The position numbers were made by a program, and so were the translations under genes. From positions 3,971,501-4,035,500 of the forward strand of contig JBBDHG010000127.1 of the NCBI GenBank assembly GCA_037951165.1: a stretch of 64,000 nt of DNA, written 5' to 3'. The notes under the pieces are model-generated. The model was not told where the DNA came from. It did not search any database and saw nothing but the letters and a program-made list of their open reading frames with translations. This document shows, piece after piece, positions 12,061 through 24,570 of the stretch (within the stretch, counting starts at the first letter, position 1; each line of letters begins with the position of its first letter). This DNA is from Lophius americanus (taxonomy: Eukaryota; Chordata; Actinopteri; Lophiiformes; Lophiidae).

Positions 12061-14165
12061 TCCAGACATGCATACTATTACCCTCAGAGTTTGAACACAA
12101 AAAGCCTAATTTATAAAAGATTCTCACGATCTTATGCACCAGTTGGGGCTTCACAGCACATTCCAGGCGAAAGATGAATTTCTGAAAAATTTATCTTTGA
12201 GCCGAAAACTGGCTGTTTACACAAATTCTCTGTGATGTTACAAATGCAGCTAACATTTTTGCACATGATTAATTAGGTGACACATTCCCCTGAGAAGGCA
12301 CAAGAAGACAAAAATGTAGCAGAATGTGTAGCCCACACAGAATGTGAAAAATTGAAATGAACTCGAACGATTTCACAAGGACACGCAAACCATCTCCAGC
12401 CGGGCAGATTTAATCATCCAAATTCAAAACATTATGAGAAGCTCTTACCTTGTGCCAAATTATATATCTATTTGCCCACATGTGTCAGTGTCAGTCAAAC
12501 AATAATATGGAATGATATAAAGCACTATTTCCAAGGATGGCAACTCAATACAGTTTTGGTTCTATGCTTGAAGCCCCTCCTGTCATGAATTGATCTATGA
12601 GTATTGAAGTGTGGACACTGGAACCTAAAAAAACTAAAACAACTCCTCAAATGTAGGTACTTCCTCCATTCGGAATGGTTTACAAAAACAAAGCTTCATA
12701 TGTTACTCTGAAATGACTACAGAAGGTGAATGAATGATGCTTTGTTATGAAATATAGTTGTTTTTTTATTTTAGATGGTTTTACTTGATCACAACTTAAG
12801 CAATGAAACTGGCAACTTTGGGTCAAATTAGGTCATCTCGGTTTGTCGACCTCTGGTTATAGAGAAAAGGGGGAGGTAACGACATATTACCAAAATATTT
12901 TATATCATTATCATGTCATTTTTATATCTTCCTGATTCAATCCATGATTGAAATTCAAGGCAAAGGCAGTCCGTTTGAAGTGAAGAGCAGAGGAGGTCAG
13001 AGTTAGTTTATCCTGCTCTGGAGGCACTCTCTCAAAAGGCCTGAATACTTGGCCATTTTGTGCTCACTCGATTGGATGGTCAATTCCAGTAGGACCAATT
13101 GCCTTGTAGACTTTGATTTCCTAACATTATAATCTTGTTTTCCTGTCACTGACACACCACAAAATATGTGCTTCTTTGGTCATTCTTCTCTCAGGCTACA
13201 TTCAGACTGCAGGAAGAATGTGCTCCAGGTCGGATTTTTGGTTAATATTTGTCTTTTTTTTATTACTGGGAAGAGGCTGATGGACTGGCAGGTGATTACC
13301 AGTGCAGGACACACTGAAGTAGATCGTCCTCATTACGCCTGACAGGGGTGTGTCGCCGGGGCGGGGACTGATCCAATGGTGTCCTGCGTCTGCGGCAAAG
13401 TTTGGCAACCAACTCACCCAATAGTCTATCATTCGCGTGGGTTTGGCTTAAGAAATGCTATTATATTTTTGCTACAATCCTGAGCGTGCAGCTGCTCAGT
13501 CTAGCACGCAGCTTGAATTTCTGTGAGCGCTGTACACAACAGGTGCGTTGCGCATACAAAAAAATGCGCGAAATTAAAATTAAAATGTTCAGAATGACCA
13601 GCTGCGCGATCTGTGGCACAAATGTACTACCATGTGGAAATCGTGTGGCATGATGAAAGTGAAGGCAAGGAAACACTGGCGCTGCTTTGTGGGTTTATCA
13701 AATCAGCTTTGAGATGCGGGCAAAGATGTAGAGGTTTGACGACAATCAAAAACCTGTATTTATCCATTGAATTGCAACATGTAGCGATTTGACGTTACAC
13801 CCTTACAACGTACCCTACTGCACCTTCAAATTGTACCAAGTTGAGTAAAAATCCATCATTACAGATGGGGCTAAAGCTAATTACTTCAACAACACACCAG
13901 CTTCATTCTCACCCAATGTGCAGATGTTATATTTGTCTTCAGCCATAGTGGCACTACATTGAGCAAAACGAAGTCTAAGAGACCTTTTACTCCATTACTT
14001 TGTATGATTGTGTATGACTTAGTATATTTGATAATACAGGAGTATATATTTCATGCTGTGAACTATCAACCCCAGACGAGCATGTTCAGTTGTTGAATTA
14101 TCCATGAACCAACCTGCAAATAGTAAGAGTGGAGGACATCTGCTGCTTAATTTCTACTGGTGCCG

Positions 14166-14212
14166 TGTGTGAGTCCGTGTGTGTGTGTGTGTGTGTGTGC
14201 GTGTGTGTGCGC
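14166..14212. repeat. (GT)n microsatellite
   Basis: About 20 GT units with single interruptions (gc). Confidence 0.95.
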
Positions 14213-14764
14213 AGGCTGGTGACTGGGGTTATCAAGTGGACACCTGCCATCACAGATGCTTTAGTGAATTAGAGCCACTGCACCTCCAGAAACTTTAAAA
14301 GTGACTGTAGCTGCAAATAACCTTCAAGCATTACTAATCCAAAGAAAAAAGTCTTTCGTCCGCACGGAGACACTTATTTAACAGAGAATTAGATCTGTGT
14401 TATGTCTGGGACTCTGGATGTTCCACTGTCACAGTGATGTCTCTGACCTTAACTGTGCTGCCAACATCATCCAGATATAGAAGCCAGAGAATCAGCCAGC
14501 ACTGCTTGCAGCTGCTCCAAATGGAGATTTTCAGGGTATTATTGAGCGTTAGAACCCTGCTCTGGCTTTATATGCCCACATATTGGCCGTTAGAGGATAT
14601 AGAAAGATGAAACTTTAGCTGTAAGGCCTTATTGTAAACCACACCTGGTTACAGTTCTCTCCCAATAAACAGCATTTTACGAAATCAGATCCAACATGGT
14701 GGTGGTAATAAATGAGATAAATAAATCACAGTGTGACAACATTGAGTCTGGTTGTTTGTCTTAC

Positions 14765-14802
14765 CTTAAGGCTTTGCCTCTGGCTTTGGGCTTGTCAGAC
14801 AC
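14765..14802 (-). CDS. aff2: probable next aff2 micro-exon, VSDKPKARGKAL
   Basis: A 38-bp segment with acceptor tgtattgacag and a strong donor gtaaga. Read in phase 0, as required after the MLEDDLK exon, it encodes VSDKPKARGKAL and leaves AG of a split codon. AFF2 has a similar [DE]K-x-K-x-R motif (VEKAKPR) a short way after the acidic motif, and AFF4 has a DK-containing segment at the same place, so this is the likely continuation into the Ser-rich domain. The upstream tract is a (TG)n repeat rather than a true pyrimidine tract, which predicts weak and variable inclusion. The next exon (Ser-rich, then NKWQLDKWL) was looked for at lower coordinates and not seen, so the call rests on phase, splice sites and a short match. 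Confidence 0.55.
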
Positions 14803-14806
14803 CTGT

Positions 14807-14827
14807 CAATACACATACACACACACG

Positions 14828-14858
<31 letters not shown>
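14807..14858. repeat. (CA)n microsatellite at a splice acceptor
   Basis: CA on the plus strand, so (UG)n in the aff2 transcript, ending within about 10 nt of the acceptor of the 14765-14802 exon, where a pyrimidine tract is expected. Confidence 0.95.
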
Positions 14859-15304
14859 CATAAATTATCTTCATAGATTTCATTTAAATGTTTAATTATA
14901 GTTCTGCCTCCAATAATTACAGGAGGCAGAATTGCATGTTTTTCAGAAATATAATATTTTCTTTGTTTTCCCACAGAATCACAGTTATAATATGATTAAT
15001 TTGTCCGAGTGTGCACAACTAGCGTAGGTGTCGGTTTGCTTCTCATCATGTTCATGCAATGTATGACTCTTTGATTCATTAGCAGCAATAAATGAAAGAA
15101 TAAATATGATTAATATGGAAGACAGCGAAGAACAGACAGAGATGAGCGACGAAATAAAGATCTATTCAAATGAAGTCTCTCAATTTCTAAAAAAAATGTT
15201 TTATGTTTTATTAATCAGTTATATACCACACATGATAAAAAGCATACAGCTTTGCTGATTGCATGACTTAAATATACAATATGAACATATTGGAATAAAT
15301 TTGA

Positions 15305-15305
15305 T

Positions 15306-15355
<50 letters not shown>

Positions 15356-15434
15356 CATATATATATACATATATATATGTATATATTGTGTACGTATATA
15401 TATATATATATATATATATATACGTACACAATAT
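15305..15434. repeat. (TA)n tract with a perfect 52-bp palindrome
   Basis: TA-rich from 15305. Positions 15383-15434 are exactly self-complementary: unique arms atattgtgtacg and cgtacacaatat flank a (TA)n centre at 15408/15409. Confidence 0.95.
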
Positions 15435-15471
15435 TCACATACATACAGAATGACTGCTACTGATTTACTTT

Positions 15472-15590
15472 ATTACTCCTTCTACTACTATGACCACGAC
15501 GACTACACTAACTACTACGGCTGTCAGTGTGACTTCTTCTACAGTAAAACACAACTACTCCTACTCGTACTGATCTATGACTATCATCAA

Positions 15591-15622
<32 letters not shown>

Positions 15623-15875
15623 TGAGTAGTAGTAGTAGTGTTACTATTAATACTACTCTTCCATCTACTAAGACTGACTACGATTACCACTACTACCCCT
15701 ATGACTACTAATATAACTACTAAGATTACTACGACTTCTACTACGGTTACTAATATAACCACTAAGATTACTACGACTACTACTATGGTTACTAATACGA
15801 CTACTACAACTACTACTATGACTATTACTAAAACTACTACAGCTACTACTATTACTTCTAGTGACTACGACTTAT
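15472..15875. repeat. degenerate ACT/TAC trinucleotide repeat
   Basis: About 400 bp of three-base-periodic sequence. A purer core has (TAC)n at 15590-15620 followed directly by (AGT)n at 15625-15640, i.e. the reverse complement. It gives artefactual Thr-rich (plus) and Val/Ser-rich (minus) frames. Confidence 0.9.
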
Positions 15876-18576
15876 ATTTCATTTGCTTCTTTCTCTTTAT
15901 TCATTGTGATGATGGTCATGTGACCAAGCACTATGGTCATGGTTTAAAACCCCCCCCATAAAAACATATTGAGAAACCATATTTATTTTAATTGCAAGAT
16001 TAATTGTGGTCTTAATTAACTTAATAAAATTAGAAACGTGGTTTATCGTATTAATCTAGCCTTATCTCTTATCTAACACTTAACAATAATGGATAATATA
16101 ATCCATTATTAAGTCACAGAGTCAACTAAATGATACAACTTGAAGTTTCTTTCTTCTGACCACTTCTTTTTCTTCAATCTCTTTCTTTTCACCCCTCCTG
16201 TAAAAAAAGGAGGAGCAGCAGAAAACACAAGTGTTGTCCTCCTTTATCCACTCCATCTCTTGTTCCCTCACTCCTTCATTTGTATTCATCCATCCCCTCC
16301 TTTCAGAAAGAGAATGTGGTAATTAGGTTTGTCAGTGAAGCCTTACCTCCCCCCTGTTTCCACCTCCATCCTCTTTTCCTCCCTATGTCAGCTCCGAGTC
16401 AATTTTGTACATGACTACATCAATTACAATTACAAAACAAAAACAGTAAACTCAATCTCTGGAAATATCTCCCATTAATTTATCTTCAAGCGCTGAAACC
16501 CGACAATTAAAATAAATTACTGAAACTGAAATAGGACATTTTCTTGCCTCTGGCTTGTTGTCTCTCTCTCTCTCTAGGAATATGGTGATTAACTGGACCA
16601 GTGAAGTTTCTGATGGATCGATGTGTAGCTGCAGGCTACAACAACAAACCTCCTCAGATCTTTGGCTTTGGCAGACTTGCAGGGCTCACGGAGAGATCTG
16701 TGTGTGAATATGTTTAGCTAGCTGGTGGCTTTACTTGGATTTAAATAAAGATCAATCCGAACAACAGTTATTTACAGAGTCTGTTCAGTTTCAGCACGGC
16801 TGTAAACTATTGTTCCTGACAATAATGAAAAGCTGTTTAACAAAAAAACCTTAAATCTTTGCACAGGGCTCTTGGTATATGTTTGCTGTGAATTCAACCT
16901 TCTCCCTTCCAGCTCATGCTGGTGCAAGACATCACAGAATTGCACATCAGGACTGGTGATACGGCTTTAACAAGGCTTTAAACGCCCCCGCTCTAGCCGG
17001 AAAAGTAACCGAACAGTGAATTCCTCACTTGTCCGTACGCCGTCGCTTTGCTTTGCCTGAAACACCTGAACAATTTGGATTTCTGATGCAAATCTTGCAC
17101 AGAGTTTACCCTGCTGAGCATACGGGAGATACTATATTTTTACTAAAGCGAAACAAAAAGGCTTAAACTCGCTTTTTTTGTTGCATCCCCGGGCAACCAG
17201 TTGGATTCACCACAATTTGACCTGTGCAGAAAAAGATGTCTTTGAATAAATTGACTTCAATTCATGCTTGATATATGATTACATATAAAGTCCTGAATAT
17301 TTCCAGAGTTAAAGCTCATCGGGGCTTCATTTCACACAGGGGCCAAATCCAATTTTAATTTAGGGGTGGGACACCAAGAAGGGTAAAGTATTTTAGCCTA
17401 AACATTTTTCACAATTCCCTCTATAATATTGATTTGATTCTACCTTGAATACAACCTTCAAACTGCTCCTTCAAAATAACTTTTATTCAAGATTCTTTCC
17501 AAACACTATATTTCACAAGATTACATTTCAACTTATCCGGGTGACGGTGAAGTTAGCATTCCGCTTTGCGCAAAACTTTTTACTGAATAGACATTGAACG
17601 CATCATTCAGTGTATCTCAATGAAATGTGCAGCTCCCCTTAACGTTACGTAACAACGAACGGCTGAATCTATCAAAATCAGTAGATTTACATTTTGATAT
17701 GTGACAATGATAAAAGCACCGAATAAACATGAAATAAATATTATTAAATATTAAAATTATCAGTCGCTGTTTGGGCTTTAGGGTCCTGCTTTGGACAGAT
17801 GTTAACTCACATTCCCTTAATGGGACGTGTGAATGGAGACAGAAACAACGGATGTACTTTATGACAACAACAACAACAACAACTAAACAGTCTGCATCAA
17901 GTTTCAGTTAAAGCTGGTATTTCCCAGGTGCTTGTGATTAGGAACGGTTATTTAAAACCTCTGCTGTCCTATTGCATTGGCAAAAAAAATTGAGCTTTTA
18001 TGTTTACATTTGGGTAAATTTATCTCAAAGAGCCACACAGCTTGAACTAATATATTAGACATTTTCTGAGGTTCAATGCTTCATGTCATACAACAACACA
18101 AATACGGTGCATGTGAGACCTGTCTAAATTTGTTTGCCTCTGTCTGACTGTGGAAGTGTGCGCTGTTGAAATCGTGGTCCCGATAGTGCTAGACACTTTT
18201 TCCAGCTGCAAGAGTATTTTTATATAAAGCGAGAGCTTTTTAAGCTTGACTTTGCTCTGACCGAGGTGATCTGTCATCACAAGCCTGCAGAGGAAAAGAG
18301 AAACGAAAGGAGATAGAGAGACAAAGGAAAGTCCTGCAGCGGTAATTGGGTTGCTGTTTTTCTGTCAGTTTCTAAAGTCATTAGGAACATCTCTCTCTTT
18401 CCTATTATCTCTTGTTTCCTCTCCTTTCCCCCCCTCGCTCTCTCTTCCATCCTTCCATCCCCTGCTTTTTTTTTTCAATTCCCTCCTCTCCTCCATCTCT
18501 TCGCCAAAAACATATTCATCATACTCCTCTTCTGCCCTCGCAGTGCTGTGCTACAGCATACTAATGACAGAGTGTC

Positions 18577-18627
18577 TGTGTGCGTGTGTGTGCGTGGGTG
18601 TGTGTGAGAGAGAGAGAGAGAGAGTGA
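18577..18627. repeat. GT-GA compound microsatellite
   Basis: Interrupted GT units followed by nine GA units. Confidence 0.9.
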
Positions 18628-19639
18628 GTAAGGGACTGTCAACATGTGCTTTTATTTATGTGTTTTCTGGCGCAAATGCTTGTGAGTATAAATCTGCATG
18701 GACACACTGTGTATTGCCTGTGCATATGTATGGATGCAGGAGTGTAATACATGCACATACTTGATTATGAGTGTGTTCATGTGTGAGTGTGTGTTGTGTT
18801 TGACATCAGGCTATAAAGGCTTGTTAATACACCATGCACTCAATTGCTAAAAGCCTGTTAAGAAAGTGCACAGACAAAGACCAGTGAATAAATCTCCGCT
18901 GTTTTCTCTTTCCATCATTCTCACTCTATCTCTTCTCCTTCTCGCCATCATTCCCTCATTTCGTCCTGCCTCCTGTCTGCATTGATATCAGTCTGTCTCA
19001 TCTGTCTTTGTCTGTGTGTGTGTGTCCAACTAATTATTTACCTCTCTCCTTTTCTTTCTTTTTTCCATGTTTATTTTGACCACTCCCCATGTGAGACAGA
19101 TAACTGACAAAAAAATGTCAACATTTTGGAACACACATTTTTTTTCAATTAACCAATGGCTAATTTTCGGAATCACTTATTTTCTATCATTTGATTTGAT
19201 CAATTATATAAAAAAAAAATAATGCAACAAAATCGATTTTAGGTTTAACATAATAAATACGAAATAGTATTTATGTTCTTGCAAGAAATGTTTGTCTGTG
19301 CCCAGAAAGTCCCAGTTATAGTAAGTGTAGCTTATAGTTTGTGTGTTTTTTATTGTCATGGCAAATATTAATATATGTCATTAATGTAAATGAATTAATT
19401 ACTAAGCATGCAATTAATTACATTCTTTTTTTAATTACCTGGCAGCCCTATACTTTTATATAAACTCTAATAACAAGAACAAGAACAACAACCATAATAA
19501 AAATCATCATCATCATTTCATCATCATCACTAGACTTACACAGTCATACCCAACAGTCAGTGTACATCCCTGAAAAAGTCCCCGGTCCCCTGTATTGTAC
19601 AAGTAATTTCCCTTTTTGAACCTCCCATTATAAATGTGA

Positions 19640-19790
19640 AGTTATTTGAAAAATAATAATTTTCTTCGCTTTGTGAATAAAATATAAACTATTATAGATA
19701 CGATACATTCAAGAGAGAGATCTTGTCGAGTGGATTCATATGTACCAAATTTGGATTTAATAGGACTAACGGTTGACTCTAAAACCTTTG
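19640..19790 (+). repeat. unnamed dispersed repeat, copy 1 of 3
   Basis: Shares aligned words with 57425-57545 (same strand) and 34985-35115 (opposite strand): gaataaaatataaactatta, cattcaaga-agatct, tcatatgtaccaaatttgga, ggactaacggtt. Divergence is high but collinear over about 100 bp. Confidence 0.65.
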
Positions 19791-22700
19791 GAGATAAAGC
19801 TCTTCCTATTGACAGATCAAGTTCTTTGCTCAGCAGACTTGCCATTTGCGAGGACGGATATATTCACATTGGAGCGAGATTCGGGTCACTTCTAATCATG
19901 AGTGTGAAGAATCAGGATAAAAAGAAGTCTGAATCGTTAATCAAATTTAATTGAACTTAATTTAATGATGGCACAGCCATAGAAATGTTATAGGATGCCT
20001 ATTATTGGATCATTGTCATTGATTAAGAGAGACAAAATGTCTCCACTTCCTCCAATAAAGGAGGTGAAAAGGATCAGATAGAAATTAAACTGTGTGTCAG
20101 ACACCAAAGTTGGATCTAAAAAAGACAAAGAACAATAATGAGTTGAAGCCTATTTCATCCTGACTAATTGTCTCAATATTAAGAGCAATCATGTCTCCCC
20201 TATGATTAATGAAGCCATTTGCTGTAATTCTGAACGCACACTCACTGAGTGTAATCAACAGTTCTACTTTCAATGTAATTATAATAACTAAAACCACTAT
20301 AAATGACCTGCCATCATCTATAATTATAATGTCTACCATCACGGTAATTATACAATCATAGGGTCAGTTGAAATGGGATGAGAGGAATTGATATCTTTTC
20401 ATTAACAAAAAATATCTCATGGAGTCTTTGATGAGAGTTGATATCAGTCTGCGCCGTAGGGGAGGGGACAGTGGCACAAGCCCCTCCGAATCCTTTTGAA
20501 CTCATCTCTGGTATCGTTAGTGCGCGGTGATGGTGATTAGAGGTGCGACGGCCACGATGCCAACATTCACACAGAGCAATGAGTAAGGAGTTGCAAGACC
20601 ACCGCATCTCTAATGCAAAGTGATTCAGGGAAACACGAACATGACCTGACTGAAGTAACTGTGATGAAACACGCCTGCTGGATTAAAAGACTTAAATGAA
20701 TAGCAGCATATTAAAGCAGAGTGTGTCAGAATCAGACCAAAGATCTAGTAGCTATATAATATTTCCAATCTGGGTACTACTTTACAATGAGACTCCCATA
20801 TTAAGGATTTATGAATTGCTTGTACGTTGTCTACTAATTAAGTTGTAAACATGTTGCAAATCCTCAATGAGCTGCTTTAAGTCATTTGATATAAAGGTTG
20901 TCAGAGACCAGATGCTTGCCAAATAGTGAGCACACTCATCTGTACTGCTAACTTGATTTTGTCTAATAATGACCCACATTGATAAATTGAGATCTTCATT
21001 ATGAGCAGTTTATAATCGTTAACTAATGAATTATAAAGTGCTAAGTACCTAATCATGAACCAAACCAACCAAATTATTTTAAAGGTAGTAATCTTATTGT
21101 AAAGTAATATCCAAGTTTGTAGATTTTAACCTAGAATTACAAGCAATGGTGTTTTATTGTCCACAAATTATATATTAATATCTTTAAGCATGTTTAATTG
21201 TAATTAAAAATGAATTTAATTTAATTTGAAAAGGCTATTACCACTTGAGGATTTTAAGTTGCATTTCACTTATGCTTTCAAAAAGTAGAAGAGAACATAT
21301 TTTTTAACAACAATCATTAATAGATAGGAAACGTCTGTTAGCTCCATATGGGCTCATTGGTTGCTATTTAATTCATTAAAGGAAAGTGTTGGAGATCTTT
21401 AAATCAATAGTATCACAAAAGTGAAACTTAGACATGGTCATGATAATAGTCTGAGGCTTTCTTAGATGAGCGATGATGTCTTTAAGGTTGCTACTGATGA
21501 CTTGATCGCCAGCTCAAGGCTAAGTATTTTTTTTAAATGGTTGCAGTCAAACCTGAACACTGCGAGAAACTAGTGACTTTGAGGAAAGACTGGGTTACTA
21601 CCGAACAAAATTTGAGAGGACATGCGACCCTCAGAAAAATGCTGGTATGGGCAACAGGGGGTCACAACCCCAATTGCAGCACTTGCAAGAGGGACCCATT
21701 CCCACAAAATGACACAGAACCAAGAGAGTAGGGAGATGGGGGTTGAAGTGTGTCTTTGTGTGAGTGGGTGACTCACCAAGATAGAAAAAATGGTAACAGT
21801 CTGTCAGGACAAGAGTCGAAGTGTTGAGAAGGATTGATTCATGAATGACCCACAGACATGCTGTTTGATCTTGTTTGTCATAGTAATGGACATGTTACGT
21901 GGGCCAGCAGGGAAGGGACCCTAGCTGGAAGCCTGGAGGAGATCGGGGAATTATTGGGCCAAGACTGCTGACCGACCAACAAAGTGTTGGAGGATGAAGG
22001 TCAAAACACACACAAAACAAGGTTGGGATCCCTGGTGACCTCATCTGAATGTCAAGCTAATTTTAAATTGACGTAACAAAGTATCTCTGATGTGTTAGAA
22101 CCTACTTTAAGCAAAAAAGTGACAAGAAGTCCTTGAAATGCCTTGAATTTCAATGAAGGCTGGGAAAGCGCCATCTGCTGATAATCATGTGATTCGATCA
22201 AACACTCCAAGAGGTGTCTGTTTTAACACATATTAAACAGAAAAAATAAAAGTTGACCATACAATGCACTGACCATAGACTAAAGACAAATATATGCAAT
22301 GTCACAAGTGAAAATTCAATTGATAAGATTTCCTGAAATAAGCTCATTCTAAATATATAATTGAAAAACTATTAAAAATGTAACACTATCATGCTCTTGA
22401 AATAATATTAGACAGTGATATTTAAGCAGTTAAAAGATCAAATATGTCTTCAAATTAGATGCAAGTATTCCTATTGAGCATTTGACGAGATAACGAGATA
22501 TTCAAGGTGCATTATCTTAAAACACTCAGCGTCATTAAGAATCCTGAATATATAAGAAAACACAATTAGCTCTGAAAAATGAATAGTTCTTCGCAACATC
22601 CATAACTCTATCATTTTGAAAATCTCAACGGTTAGATCTGTTTGGTGGCTCTGATTTGAAGGACACTCGTCAACATTTAGGCCACTTGTAAAGTAAAAAA

Positions 22701-23524
22701 AACACATTTGTATATTTGTGAAAGTTTATAAATCTTCTCCAGGTGATTATAACCTACAAGTACTCTGTAGGAAAAGCTAATTTACTGGAAGGTAGTGCCT
22801 CGACTCCAATAAAAGTATAAACCACGAACGGCTATTGTAAACACACACAGCCTAAAATGATAGTCCCTGGATATTGTGGGCACTTCTAAGAAAGATGAGG
22901 CTATTTCTGGTCTTAACTGGCTGAAACCCAAGCTGCACAGAATAAACTTTGTGCACTTTAACTGGTCTGGTTAGCTACAATATCTGAATAATCGTAAGGT
23001 TTTTTAGTTTTTATTTGTGTTTAATATAACAGTTTGTTAATGCGATGATTTTTTAACTTGCTATCCGGTTGGACATGACAGTTTTCCTCATGGTCTCTGT
23101 CTCTACATTGTCCTTAAGCTGAGACTTTTGTGATATTGTGTCATAACTGCAGGTGTTTTGGAAGATTTGAATGTGTATCTATAAATATATCACATGTACA
23201 ATGTCCCCTGATGAGTATGTTTACTAATCTTTACATAGTATATTACAACTGTCTAAAATATGTATGAATATGTAATTATATGATTATAGACATGTTGCCA
23301 AATGTATAATTCATTAAATCACTGCAGAGTGCTGTGTACGGCTCAACATCTTGATAAACGCGGTGATGGCTCTTGCTATCAGTCAGCATCAGTAGCTTGA
23401 GGCTTCAAACTGTATGCTGAACATCAGCTGCAACGTTTGAATCCGGCCATGGCGCATTGTTCATTGTCTCCACCTCCCATCTTCATTTAAATAAAAAAAT
23501 CCAGGACAGAAATTTGGGTCTTTC

Positions 23525-23990
23525 CTCCATCCATATATTCATCCTAACATCAATACATACATCCAGGTCAGGTTACGGTGGCAGCTGGCTCAGAGTGTTA
23601 TTCCAGTTCCCCCCTCACCCAGAACACTATCTAGTTCATCATGGGGGTTCCCGGCACAGATGATGGGGTATTCCCTGGCCGGAAGATAAATGTAATCCCT
23701 CCTGCAAAGTCCTGGGGCCGTCCTTGGATCTCCTCCCAGTTGGACACGCGTGGTGAACCACTAAAGAGAGGCTCTCTGGGGCATCTTAATCAGATGCCCG
23801 TAACACCTCAACTGGTACCTTTTGACCCAAAGGAGCAGCAGCTCAACTCTGAGTTCCCTCTGGATGCCTGAGCTCTTATCTTATTTCTACAGCTGAACCC
23901 AGCCACCCTGCCCTGAAACTCAGCTCGGCTACTTGTATCCACAATCAAATTCTTTCATTCCCTACCAAAAGCTCATGACGATATGTGACT
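23525..23990 (-). mobile_element. Rex3 LINE 3' end
   Basis: On the minus strand it reads through tcatgagcttttggtaggg, agggtggctgggttcagc, ttgaggtgttacgggcatct and tgggaggagatccaaggac to a degraded GGATG-type tail near 23525-23550. Typical 5'-truncated Rex3; frames are broken. Confidence 0.7.
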
Positions 23991-24515
23991 GCAGGCTACA
24001 CCAAACCAGCTGTCCGTCTCATACTCCGGCTTCTTTTTAGGGTTGCTATTTACTGGTTATGGTACTGTTGTGGATTATTCACCATCCTGCTGCTGTTGGT
24101 CCATATGAAGTTACAAGTAACATGCTTTATGCTTTAACCTGGATGAAAGCCATTCCTTAGGTATGGTGCTGTGCTAAACCCACAGGTGCTGTGAGTTTTA
24201 CCAAAAATATCAATGATTTCACTGATTACGGTTATATCATTGTAGAAATAAAACACACACTTTTTCTAGTTTCTTAGTCTCGTTCTGAAAACAAGTGCAT
24301 CTACATCATATTCACAGCCACTAGGAGACACAAATGTAAAAACAGTTTTTGACATGTGACCTAAAAGATTAAATACCTAACACAGGTGGGCGCATCAGTG
24401 AACATCTTATGCACAAGTGTGAGTTCACTATCATTTATATAAATGCATAAATGAATGGAGGACAGATGAAGCGAGTGAGGATTTACACAGATGATGGACA
24501 GAAGAGGGGGCGCAC

Positions 24516-24570
24516 CTTTTGTTCGGCCTCCTCTTCATCGCTGCTGATCTTCAGGTCATCCTCCAGCATT
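24516..24570 (-). CDS. aff2: aff2 micro-exon: acidic MLEDDLKISSDEEE motif
   Basis: This 55-bp exon, phase 2 to 0, completes a Ser codon and encodes MLEDDLKISSDEEEAEQK. MLEDDLKLSSDE is a hallmark of AFF2 and AFF3 (MLKDDLKLSSSE in AFF4) and marks the start of the acidic, Ser-rich transactivation region. Acceptor: ccctttgtatccgtgcag. Donor: gtgcgc, which is weaker than the other donors. The residues after SSDE differ between paralogues: AFF3 has a run of Glu here and AFF2 has DD, so this exon alone slightly favours aff3, while the upstream exons favour aff2. Casein-kinase-type sites (SSDEEE) are visible; phosphorylation is inference. Confidence 0.92.

Larger units (their letters stand above)
1..14764 (-). 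other. aff2: non-coding: intron 3' of the last aff2 exon seen
   Basis: No exon was recognised in this 14.8-kb stretch. It holds L2-like fragments (1-245, 10435-11035), Rex3 pieces (1836-1960, 4225-4335, 4345-5235), V-SINE-like copies (3000-3136, 5240-5443, 5913-6240), a broken teleost repeat (3848-5850), an L2 3' tail (3890-4010), foldbacks at 2081-2129 and 11263-11352, and microsatellites. The intervals 6.3-10.4 kb and 12.1-14.1 kb are AT-rich with nothing I can name. Confidence 0.6.
14803..24515 (-). other. aff2: intron between the MLEDDLK exon and the next probable exon
   Basis: 9.7 kb without recognised coding sequence. It contains a (CA)n tract next to the 14802 acceptor, a palindromic (TA)n at 15305-15434, a degenerate ACT-type repeat at 15472-15875, GT/GA repeats at 18577-18627, one copy of an unnamed three-copy repeat (19640-19790) and an antisense Rex3 end (23525-23990). 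The intervals 16.0-18.3 kb and 20-23.5 kb look like unique AT-rich intron. Confidence 0.6.

Noticed and set aside
14897..14935. 10-bp hairpin ttctgcctcc with a 10-nt loop
   Set aside because: Shorter arms and longer loop than the foldbacks reported; a few such stems are expected by chance.
15219..15431. Minus-strand frame rich in Tyr/Ile
   Set aside because: It is a translation of the (TA)n microsatellite.
15508..15961. Thr-rich and Val-rich open frames on both strands
   Set aside because: Products of the ACT trinucleotide repeat, which stays open in several frames; no start context or conservation signal.
20356..20607. GC-richer minus-strand frame considered as an aff2 exon
   Set aside because: No good splice borders and no resemblance to AFF sequence in any frame.
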